From Sthenelais limicola (Eukaryota; Annelida; Polychaeta; Phyllodocida; Sigalionidae), in assembly GCA_942159475.1 (NCBI GenBank), contig OW804097.1, positions 7,779,685 to 7,843,684 on the forward strand: 64,000 bases of DNA, given 5' to 3'. Made by a program: the position numbers and the translations under genes. Position 1 is the stretch's first letter; each line of letters starts with the position of its first letter. Positions 12,101 to 24,100 of this stretch are shown here, one piece after another. The notes below the pieces were generated by a model. It was not told the DNA's origin. It saw only the letters and a list, made by a program, of their open reading frames with translations, and did no database searches.

Positions 12101-15100
12101 CTGAGTCCAACTCAGGAATAGTTCATATGAAAAAGATATCAGAGGAAAGGTATAATACTCAAACCTCAGGCAATGGGGGCGAGCCAAGTGCCTATTTAAA
12201 ATTATCAGATTTAATAAAATGTTCATTTTTCATCTTAGATCCGTTCCACGTTTGATCTATGGGGCACTACCAATAGTTCTTCCTCAGTACCATTTTCTCT
12301 CGCTGACAAATAGGCAGCTGTACTCCTGTAAGAAAGCATCAATTACAGTCCAATGACAGGTTGCATAGAATATTGGGTATTATAAATACATTTTATATAT
12401 CAATATCAATGCCAGGGTGCCAAAGTCAATTGAAAAAGTGCTTAAAAAAAAAAAATACTTTTGATCGAGTAAAACCAGATATCTACTCCTGAGAAAAAAT
12501 GAAACATCGAGGCGAGAAATTTCTTCCAAGTATTTTAGCAAGAAACAAACAACAAAATGGTATAATACAAACATGAGAAAAAATCTTTCAGACAAATTAA
12601 ATAAATTGGAACAGCAATGGTTTCCAAAACAAAGTGATTATACAAACTTACATGGTGACACTAGACCCATTTGGGTCGTCCATCCAAGGTATCTGGTAGG
12701 AACTAGTGCCGGAGGATATTAACAGAATGTACATTGCATCTGACGCTGGGTTCATCAGCTCTGCCAGGTCGTGATGGTATCGTCGATCTACTTTGACCTT
12801 GCTAGGAAGCAAGATCTGTTTCGTTGTTCTGTGCACTTTTAATGATAGAGCTGCTCTCCATCGCAGATCGATATCAAGTGAGCAACAACAACACCATCCA
12901 ACGTGCAATTTGCCTAATCTTAGCGGCGGGGCAGGTGAAGATCCCACGATTGCACTTACTTCAAAGGGAATTTGCATTAACTTGATCGTGACCAAATGAT
13001 CATCAGAATACAATCTGAGCATAATCCAAGAAGCAGTTTCATCTTTCTGGTTTCTAGTGCATCGTCTACAGACTAGGCATCGAGGGAAGTAGTTACATAT
13101 GCATCGACGATGCTTCCAGAGAAATAATATAATTTTGAAGGCAATAATTACTGCACAAATTTTCAATATAGCATGGATAGGGTTTGGTGGAAAGTAAGGT
13201 TTCAAATCTTCTGTGATTGGCTGTGGGGTGGGTATGTCGAAACCCAGATTTATATCTTCAAAAACTGGCGCTGAGAGATTCAGTTTAAATGCCTGAATGG
13301 GCCTCACAAATGTGCATAAGATAGCCAATTTGTGGATCCTATAGAACAAATAAACAGAGAAAATCGTCACCAATATGCTAATGATTAAAGCCAAATTTAT
13401 GGATGCTGGATGGGTAGACATTGTATTTATAGATTTCTTCAAAGTCTCCCATCTGTTATTAGCAATCTTATCCGCCACCAGTAGCTCATTCGCTAGCCTT
13501 TCTACTTTAATTCCTGATGTTATCAAGGAAGCTGGTAAATGTGACAAGGCTGCATGCATGTCTTGAGGAGAGGGAAGGTTAATGTGTATTCTGGAACCAT
13601 GTTTCGTTTCACCAGTTAAATTTTTGAATGGAATTTTAAATATTACGGCGATAGCCAAGTTAAATCCTGATTCTACAAAAATATTTGTGTCGTTCCAAGG
13701 AATACACCCATCTCTTGGAGCAGATATTACTACCGATTCAGAGATTAATGAACAATCACAAGGAATTTTGATAATAGCCAATAAACTCATCGCAACTTTC
13801 GTTCTGGGTCGCTGAAGGCAAGAAAGAGTTGATCTTGTTTCTCTGCCCACTACCAAATGTTGGATTTTGTTAATCGCCAGGTGAAAAACTGGTGTCTTGT
13901 GGGTTAACAAAGTATTGAAAGTACACAGTCTTCCTATCTCTGAGGCCAAATCTCTGAAAATTGCCGAATAGCAGGTGTTGCGATTTGCCAAAATTCTCGC
14001 TGGGGGAGTAAAACACACCACAGAGCGACTCAGCTGAGTACATTGCTCATAAACATGCGATTTTAACTCAAAATATATCCCTAGTCTTGAGCATTTACCC
14101 AATAGATAAGGCATCTCAGTGTCTAGTAAGGTATACCCCGTTGAATCATTAGAACTAGTGTGGATCGGAACACCGAATCGCACAGGTCTGTAAGCTATAC
14201 ACAAGTCGTCATTATATTTAAGAATAATAGGCACTGTTATCAAGAGAGAATTGTTCCAGAAATGATATTCCACCACTCTAGTGTAGGAGGGGTCCAACGA
14301 ATCGTCCAAAATCGTGGCCAAAGGGAATTTTGATGCAATTTCTTTAGACAATGGTTTCAACAAAGCTCTGAGACCTCCCAAGGGCAAGAAAATATCGGGT
14401 ATTTCACCCTGATTTAATCTGTTTAAGCCCCTGATGAGTGACCTCGCCGTATCGATATACTCGATTAACACCAACAGATTCAGAGTGGTTTCATGTAACA
14501 TGGCATGTAATGCCATGGTGTTAGTTAACTCTGCAGTCAAATTTTGCACAAAGTTATCTATCTGTTCTGTCAGATTTGTTATTTCTTTCGACGAATTAAT
14601 AAACAAAACTCCCACCTCTCTGTTGTGTTTAGTGGCATGCCTAAATAACAACTTTAGCTGTTTAGTCAGACTCAAAATTATCTTATCCCTTTTTACATTT
14701 GATATTTCACCAAATGATAACCCTTTAATCATTGCATCCAATTTATTTTCCACTTTTGACAAGTGTGGATCAGTAGCCAGACCCAGGCCAACAGAAACCA
14801 AATCACCTACAGGCTGTAATAAAGCCTTTCGTCTAGACCTACCACCATGTGAACTAGCCATGCTTTCTATCTTGTTAAATAATGTTAGAGCCGTGTCAAA
14901 GACACGAGTTAACAAAAATTCAATTTTGGTCCGAATTGTTCTCATTTCTGAAGTTAAATTGTACTGATTTTCCAGTGTCGAAATTGTATTGTTAGGGGGC
15001 AAAATTACTGTCGGCACCGACACATGTACAAATATTTCTTCCACATCGATCAGAATTGGTTTGTGCATTTCTCCAAATGCCACTCCATAATTCTGTTTGA

Positions 15101-18100
15101 TCAGATACTCTGCATTTGTCCAAGAGAGTAGACAGGCTACCCTGAATAATACGAGAAAAGAGAAAACAAAAGTCGTTGTAGACTTTCTAGCAAGTAAAAA
15201 AAAATATATACATATGACTAACATAAGTGTATTAATCAGATAACCCATATCCTATACGTGGATAGGGTTATCCTCTAGAATAATATTTTTAGTGGCTGAC
15301 GTTAGTATTTACGTTAAGTTCCACCACCAAATATCGAAGTCATGCATGATATAAACGTTTCAACACATAAAGAAATAATCTGTGATATCCATGTGTAAAT
15401 TCCAGGCGTTCAGGGCAGTTCGTATAAACAGTGAAATAACAAATGAAATAAATCAAGATACGAATGACACCTACCAGATTATTGAAAGAAACATGATGAA
15501 CTATCGTTGAGATTGTAATAAAGGCAGCTCACGAAACGTGAAAAATAAAACAATCGGTCTGGGTGTCCCCAATGGTACACAGCCACTGGATGGAAGGGCC
15601 TGAATTAGCTGGACATATATAAGATGACCAACTCAGGCACTGAATAATCTTGACCAATCGCAGCTTGAGGCTGAGGACTGACTTCATTAGCGAATATCAA
15701 TCCTAACCATATATAGTAAAAGGGGCGTCTACCAGGAACCATTGCACCACCTATATCCCTTCTCTTCTTGCATAATACAATAGATCGCTTCATCCTACTG
15801 GACTTACATAATAGTGCCATCTATCTTACTTGAAGCAAACCCTGCTAATTCCGCTTATAGAATTTCACAAGCCATATAAATTACATGCGGATGTATCACT
15901 TAGTCCGGAATCCTTTTATGTCTGAATATTACGTTTCAACAGATCAACTAACTTGTTATCTGCAGCACTTGACTTCTTTATGAATTGAACATGGACAGGT
16001 CTCTTTACCTCTGCCCCTGTTTCAAGATTTCTTATTTTTACTGTATAAGGAGAAGGAAATCCGCACACAATAAATGGGCCAACGTATCGATTTTGCAATT
16101 TCATTGCTGTATTTGGGACCAACAATCGGTGGACCTTAGCATAAACAATTGAACCGATATCTAACGTATGGGGCCTGCTCTTTTCATCGTGTCGATCTTT
16201 CATCTTCTTCTCTCTGTCATTTCTGGTTTTTTCTGCAATAGCAGCAGCCTCAGCTTTCGTCTTCATTATTTGTAACATTTGGTCAATGATCGGTTGGGTA
16301 TGGGAGATATCATTTTGCAGTGGGGCTTCTGCAGGAATTATTGGATTCTTCCCAAAGGCCAGGAGATATGGAGATATACCGGTTGTATAATGATCTGAAG
16401 CATTTAATGCAAATTGGATATTTGGTAAAAATAAATCCCAATCTTTTTGACTTCTAGAGACCATTGTTCTTAGACAACCGATTATCGATTGATTTTGCCG
16501 TTCTACTTCTCCTTGTGAACGGCTTAAATACGGAGAACCGTGTACCTGTTTAATTCCCCAAGCCTTGCATTTGTCTCTGAATGTTTCGCCTATATAACAG
16601 GCACCATTGTCGCTTCTAAGAATCTTAGGAACACCCACATAAGCGATTACATACTTGTGGAATTCGGCAGCGACCCTCTCTGCTGTAATAGCAGGAGTCG
16701 GCCAGATGAAACAAAATTTTGAGTATTGGTCCGTCACCACCTGGATATAGCAATTGTTCCTTTGCGTTCTAGGCAAAGGTCCCATCGCGTCTATCATTAG
16801 CGTGCTAAAGGGTGCAGGCGCCATTTCTCTGGTCTTCAAGGGCAATCTGGTTGGATGTTTAACACTTTTAGACATCAAACATTCGTGACAAGAAGTTACG
16901 TGCATTTTAGTATCTTTAGCCATCGATGTCCAATAAAACCTCGCTTGAAGTAAAGAAAGAGTCTTAGCATATCCCACGTGTGCAGCTAATGATTTAGCAT
17001 GAACAAATCGAATCAAAGGCTTCTGCAATACCCCAGGAATTACTATTTGGAAACAATTAGCCAATTGTGTGATCTTGGTCCTTTTAGGAAGCCTACATAA
17101 AATCTCATCTTGAACGAAAAACATATCATGAGTTGTTAAGATTAATCGAGTCAACTCGTGATTCTTTGGCAATTGTTTACCTTCGAGATAATCAGTCATC
17201 AGAGTGCAAAACAAATCGTTTTCCTGGTCATGTTTCAGTTTAGCTTTATCGAATGGAACTCTAAGCTGGTTATCAATGTTTTCTTTACCTACAGGTCCCT
17301 CTTCCCCTATCCTGGTCTTTGTGTTATTTTTCCCTGGCCGAATTACAGGCCTTGCCTTTGTCTTTCTAGCTTTAGGGATATTACCACATCTGCTGTTCCT
17401 AGGGGGCTTAACAGCTTGATTACCATTATCTGGGGGAGGGACTCCATCCTGTTTATCGTTGTCATCACTTACAGGATCATTAGCACGTGTCTGAGCCCTT
17501 GTTTGTACTGGGGCTATCAAGATATCCGTGCTACTGTCTGTCAATGGTACAGAATCCTGTAACTGTATATCTGAGATAGAGGAGACTTGCTCCTGTGATA
17601 CACTATTATCTAATTCGTGAACAGCTACATCCTTCTTGAGGATGGCTCTTGTCTTATACAACATGATTGGATTATTCTCACATTTCTCATCCTGGTCGAA
17701 TAATTTTGTTGCATGAATGGGATTAAATGACACAGATTTCCTCATCTCAACGTGAGGAACAGTGGGAATATTAGGATCGTATTCCCTTCGAGATAAAACA
17801 TCTGGGATAATATTCAATTTTCCCCGGATATATTTCACAGAAAAACCGAACTGCCCAAAAAAATCGAGCCATCTGAACATCCTCCCTGTTAAATCTTTCT
17901 TTGTATTTATAGCAGTAAGAGCTGCATGATCAGTCAAAATGGTAAAATGTTTAGACATGACATAATGTCTAAATTTGCTCAGAGCAAAACGTAATCCAGC
18001 CAATTCCTTCTCAGTCGCACTGTATTTCTGCTCAGCAGGGGTCAAGCCTCTTCCTGCAAAGGCTATGGGACGTAAATTACCATTAATATCAGCTTGACTG

Positions 18101-21100
18101 ATACAGGCCCCTAAACTTTGGTTAGACGCATCCGAGGCCAAGATGAATTCTTTAGAATAGTCAGGGTATACCAAGACAGCATCTTCAAGAATCGCATTTC
18201 TGATTTTATTAAATGCATTTTCAGCCTCGGTTGACCATACAAACTTCACTTTTGCCTTTGTAAGTACATATAAAGGCTTCATAATCTGACTGAAATTTGG
18301 TATAAACACCCTATAATAATTGGCAAGTCCAGCAAACGACCTAACCTGCTTCACCGATTTTGGTCGGGGGAAAGATCGTAAAGCATCCAGTTTAGCTGGA
18401 TCTGGGTGTATTCCATCCTTGTCTACTATAAAGCCTAAAAATGGGACCCTCGTCAAACCAAATGAGCATTTCTCCTTCTTAAATTTAATATTTGCCTTGG
18501 CAAAGGCAGCAAATACATTTTTAATGTCCCTTACATGCATATCCCAAGTTGGAGATGCTATTACCACATCGTCGACGTAATAAAAAGCATTTGGAACCGC
18601 CTGTAAAACATGTTCAATTAAAGAGTGAAACGCTTTGGGAGAAGTCTTTAAACCCATAGGCATAACCTTATACCTGTAGACACCCAGAGGAGAATTAAAA
18701 GCTGTTATATATCTATTCTCATCCTTTAAACCGACCTGATGGAAGCCAGCAAAAGCATCTAAGCGAGAAAAATATCTTCCTTGGGTTTGCCCAACTGCTT
18801 CTATAGTGTCGTCAGCACGTGGGAAGGCCCTGATTTCATCCTTTATTGATTTATTGACTTGACGATAGTCAATAACAAGACGCCAGGCCCTTTTCCCATC
18901 AGCTGTGGTAGGTTTTTGAACAAGAAAACATGGGGAACTAAATTCAACTGGGTCGACACACTTCTCTATTAAATTTTGCTCGACCTGTTCCCTTAAAATT
19001 CCTTCCATTACTTAAGACATTACAGGATTCATGCGATATGGTTGTCTCATGACAGGGTTAAAATCAGGTTTCAATTCGATTTTATGTTCATATTCTGTTG
19101 TTAAACCTAACTTTTTATCCTTGCCAACAAACGCACTCTCATTTTTCTGCAACAAATCTAGCAATTGGGTTTTCTGTTCACCAGTTAACTCCTCACCTAT
19201 TTGGAAATCAACAATTTTATCGCTCGTTCCAGCTGTTTCAGCCTTTAAACTATTCACTTGTTCAATTTCTTTAGGAGAAAGAAAATCGTCTTCAGAAGCC
19301 AGAGTGTACATACCCAATACCGTGCCTCTCTCTATCGTTGAGGAGGCTTTTGAAGCGTTAAATAAAGTAATTGGTACCTTATTTTCACTAAAAGGTTTTA
19401 CCAAGGCATGCTTGACTAAAAACGATACAGGTCTCTGCCTTTGCAGATTTTCAGTGACACCGATTGATTTTAACATATCCGTATGTGAAGTAATTTCAGC
19501 CACAGTTGTGTATTCTGTTCCTGGGGCTATCATGAACGTACGTGTTGCTCTGATAGGGAACATATGCTGTTTTTCACCCGAATGAAACTTAATCTTTGCT
19601 CGGAATTTTCTCAAGAAATCAACACCTAATATCATGCTTCTATGCAAAGCTGGTAAAACAATAAACCTGTGTCTGAATTGTTGGTCGCCTATTCTAAATT
19701 CAATCTCAATTTTCTTATAGCAGTGATGAGCACCTCCATCTGCAACAAATATTTTGATATTACACCTCAAAATCTTATCATTTGGAACTTTGTTCCTCAT
19801 TTTCCTAAAGAAGGCAGAGCTTATACAAGAAACAGTGGCACCTGTATCAACGAGAACTGGCATATTTAAATCTTTTACCTCGATGTCTATGCAACCCTTT
19901 TCAATCGGAGCTGTAACCAAAACATTCTTACCTTTATCCTTTGGTTTTCTCAGCTTTAAAGTTGCTTGACAATCTGTTTTTCTCTCAGAATCGGTAGAAG
20001 ATATAATGTTCTTTTTGCTTCCCGCCCATCTGGTTACTCTGAATCCGGATACACTGTTCTTTTTAGGAATTGTCGCTTCAATGTCAGGTATATCACACAC
20101 TTGTTCACTAGAATTGTCCAAGGTCGTTCCTATTTCGTCAACTATATCGTCGTAGCTGTGTCGGTCGCCCACCAAGACACAGCCTATTCGTTTTTTCCAC
20201 CCTCTCTCTCACGAGAAGATGACTTTTGCCTATAAGGAGTCAGATTTCTCTGACTGGAATTCGGCGATTTTGATTTTTCTCTGTACTTCTCTTTTTTCTC
20301 GAAGCCAACAGATTTATCCTTGCTGTTAGAGCGTTGATACTTGCTGTTATCACTTTTTTCCTTGCTGGAACTCCTCTCATAGCTCTTATGTCGACTACTA
20401 GATCGCTCCTTGCTGCTATTGTTATAGCTCTTCGACCTATGTCTGCTGTGAGGCCTATCATGCTCGTTTTTGCTTCGAGATTCGTGATATTTATCAGACC
20501 TCGATTTACGATAGCTATCGCCCTTATGTTTGTCATCATTATGCTTGGAATTGTGCTTATCTTTCCTCGAATACATCATATTAATGGCCTCTTCCATTGG
20601 TGTATTTCTAGGGGCTCTATCTGTCGCCATCATACACTCATGTTTAGCTGCTAGCTTAGAGGCTTGATCAAGGGAAGATGGGTACTCTGCAGCAAACCTC
20701 CCAGCCAATTCTGAACGCAAATTGGTCACATAGAATCGTATTTGAACATGTGTAGGCAAATTTGCCTTGGATAACAGCAGCAACATGTCATTGTTGTAGT
20801 CTTCTACTGACTCGTGTCGCCCTTGTTTTCTATGCGAATAATCTTTCAACACCTCAGAAAGTGATAATTCGCTGAATTTTGTGATAAAATCTGATTTGAT
20901 CCTGTTAAAGGATATGGTATCGCCATATAGACCCACAATCTGACTATAAAAAGTTTTCGCCCTACCCGATAAGTATTGAACCAACGTGGTCACCATCAGC
21001 TGGTTATCTTCCTTAATCGGGGTGGTGAAATTCTCGAATTCTTCGAAAAATTCTTGAACTGGCCTTTTTGCAGTAGGTTTATCAAAAATCACAGGGGCTC

Positions 21101-24100
21101 TGCGATATTGTTTTGACAAGGCAGCAGAAGTGGTGGATCCTGTCGCTTCTGCCTGTTGTCGTAGTGACACATCCAAAAAGGCAGTTTGATCAAGCCTCAT
21201 TTGCTTGATTTCACCTACCAAATCGTACAAGGGTTGGTTATAGGCAGGGGGTGGGGGCCTATACATGCCCTGCTGTACATTTGGCAGTTGTACAAACCCT
21301 TGCTGTTGCTGTTGTTGCGGCACATTAGGTCTGTATTGTTGCCTCTGTTGTTGCGGCCTAGGTTGGTAATTTTGTTGCCTTGGTCGCTGTTGTTGACGAG
21401 GAGGGGTCTGTCTGCCTCTCCCCTGATTTTGATATCCTCTAGGGCTCTGCTGGTTAATATTTGGTTGCTGGGGAGCTTGGTAACCAACTTGTTGCTGAAG
21501 AGGAACATTATTCTGTGGCTGTTGCTGAATATCGTTTCGTTGCTGGTGATTAGCGATATTCTGGGCCTGCTGCTGTGGAATCGCATTTTGCACAGGAGCA
21601 AAATATTGGTTATTTCCTCCAATATTCTCACCATTTTGAGGAAAATATTGGTGATTCTGGGGAGGCAAACCGTACTGATTTGCCTGCATGCCTCCTATCT
21701 GTCCTTGTTGATGATTCATATCCCACTGGTGTTGATAGGGGTCTCGTCTAGGCGACTGAGGTTGTTGCCTAGGCGACTGAGGCGGCTGTTGATTTACGTG
21801 TTGAGGGGTGGTATTGGTAAACACAGGAGGTCTGGGTCCATTCACATTGAACACTGGAGCCTGGGGAAAGTTTCTGAGAATAGGCTTCTGTGCTTGTAAA
21901 GGAATGAACTGATTAACTACTGGTTTTGCTGGAGTCTGTAAAGGTGTCACAAAATTATCATTTAATCCTGGTGTTTCAAATGGATAATATGGTCCCTGAT
22001 TAACTACAGGAGGCTGTTCAACGACAGCTTGGGGTGTTAACACTCTTTCACGTTGATTCTGGTCATTTTCCTCCAGAACTTCCCCTTCATTTACCACGTT
22101 TTCATTGACATTGTTCTCAACATTTAAACCAACCTGTGGCTGCTGTTCATCGTCGATAGCCTGACCTTGGTGATCTATCCCTGGATCATTCACCGCGTCG
22201 TCGGGGTTGGGCGCTAAATGTTCCTCTAGCGCTTGGTCGCCGGCTCTCTCCTCGTCGACTGGATTGTCTTCAACTAATCGTTCCTGACCAATATTATTCC
22301 CAGCTTGTTGCTGCACATTTCTGTTCATAATATCGTCTAACCAATGATTATACACTACTCCTTCCTGTTGAACTTGTTCTGGCTCTTCTATCTGTTCACG
22401 TACTGGAGGAGGGGGTAGCGGAATTGCTTGTGGATTTATATCTTGTCTTTCCTGCTCATCTTCCAAAGCATGAGGCACTTCATAGGGATGTTCCTCGAAA
22501 ACAAGTTGTTTAGGCTGTTGATTTAATATTTTACCATGATTTTCTCTCAATTGTCTTCTCGTCACAATCGCTTGAGGGATGGCCGCCAATCGTTCCACCG
22601 ATTTCTTTAGTCTGTCGAACAATGCCAACTCAGGCGAATTCGGAGCATCTTCCATGCTTATTATCTGATGAAATGTTCAAATAATCTCTCCATATTCCAG
22701 GAAAGAACTCGCTTGTTCATGTGAGATTTTATAAGTCCAAGATCGAGCGGGTTGTCCGCCAGTGTTAAGGTATGAATGGAAGAATAGCAAACGAATGTGT
22801 GGTCTTCGTGAGAAGAACTAAGCAACTGATTTAATGATCTAGCATCTGTACATATGTCCCTACAGGATGTGGGAAAGAGTAGGGGGCAGAGCCCTTACGT
22901 AATACCTATGGCTTAGCATGAATAAGTAGACTTGCACAGTACTGGATAGCTAAGTATAATTAGCGAATTTAATAATGAGATATTATAATTAATGGGTGAT
23001 AATTAGATAGATAATGAGGTTACACAATGTTACGTAATGTTACATAACAGTCCCAGCTGCTAGGATAATATTTCCCTGGTTAATTTATTTTTTTAATGCA
23101 AACCTGATTCCTACTCACATTGTTCTCACAGCATAATCCTCAGTCTGCAACAGTTGTCACCGATTGGCCCTGGTTTGCATTGGATCAGGTCTGTAGCGGT
23201 TGTCCATCATTTACCTGACAGTTATACTTTAATGGACAGCAGTGAAGTAGAGGATGACTGTCTTGAGGAAAAATGGTGGGGAATATCGAGCCTAACTGAC
23301 ACATTCCTCAAGGGATTCAAAACGTCCTGTGATTATTATTTTAATCGGTAAGAATAAATTTTGTATACCGTTGCTTTACCAACAAATAGTAAAATATATA
23401 TGTGATCCCAAAGCCTTTATCAGATAGCCCTCATGTTTGGGAAGTTTCTGTAAAATTGTGTGACGATAGAGAGCTGGACTTCACACAAACCATGGATTTA
23501 TGAATGTTCAAGTAATGAGTTCTAAGTGTACCATGTGCTAAATAGGTTATGTTTAGGCCAAGAAGAAACAAATAGAAAGCTACACATCCCATTTAAAATT
23601 ATCATGTCATGAAGTTAATAGTGTCCAATTCATGTTGCAGCGATGGCTTGAAATCAGAAAGGAAATATCAAGAACTAACCACAATATTTCAGCAAGATAT
23701 TTTGATGTCACATAGTGTGTTGAAAGTCTTAGATTTCAAAATTAATAGAAAGATGGTGAAATTGTTAAGCAAGGATGATCTCCTCGCTGCCATTTTCTAT
23801 CAAGCAAGAGATGGGCAGGACCTACGATCTAATATCAAGGTATGTAACTTGGTATTGTTTAGACCCATTATGAATGTAGGTCTTTCCTCTGAATTTCTAA
23901 AATACTGGATTATCCAGTAGTAGTCATATTTGGGCGTAAGGCTTTATTCAATACTTGACTAATTGTTATATATAAGTAAAACGGTTGATCATATCCAGTG
24001 TTAAATGTATTACTTAAATAACGTAATAGATAGAATGATCATATGGTCTTTCATTTGTTGCCTAAAACCATGGAGCTTACCTCATCAATTGCAGATATAC

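Larger units (their letters stand above)
9909..23049 (-). mobile_element. Env-bearing Ty3/Gypsy endogenous retrovirus (13.1 kb, minus strand)
   Basis: A complete LTR element inserted antisense in the 8476-23131 intron of the RNF213-like gene, ending 82 bp before an exon. The order on the minus strand is LTR (22763-23049), primer-binding-site-like sequence, gag (22655-20184), -1 frameshift signal, protease (to 19012), RT/RNase H/integrase (19008-15916), env (15248-12648), ~2.4 kb of noncoding sequence, a poly(G) polypurine tract (about 10217-10196) and LTR (9909-10195). By eye the LTRs differ at only about 3 of 287 positions, so the insertion is recent. The single clear lesion is an in-frame TAA between protease and RT. 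Env makes it retrovirus-like, comparable to errantiviruses. Confidence 0.93.

Noticed and set aside
14434..14967. 177-codon + strand frame
   Set aside because: Antisense shadow of env; no domain pattern and env motifs on the other strand are clear.
21186..21899. 237-codon Leu-rich + strand frame
   Set aside because: Shadow of the Gln-rich gag region (CAG/CAA read backwards gives Leu/Cys codons).
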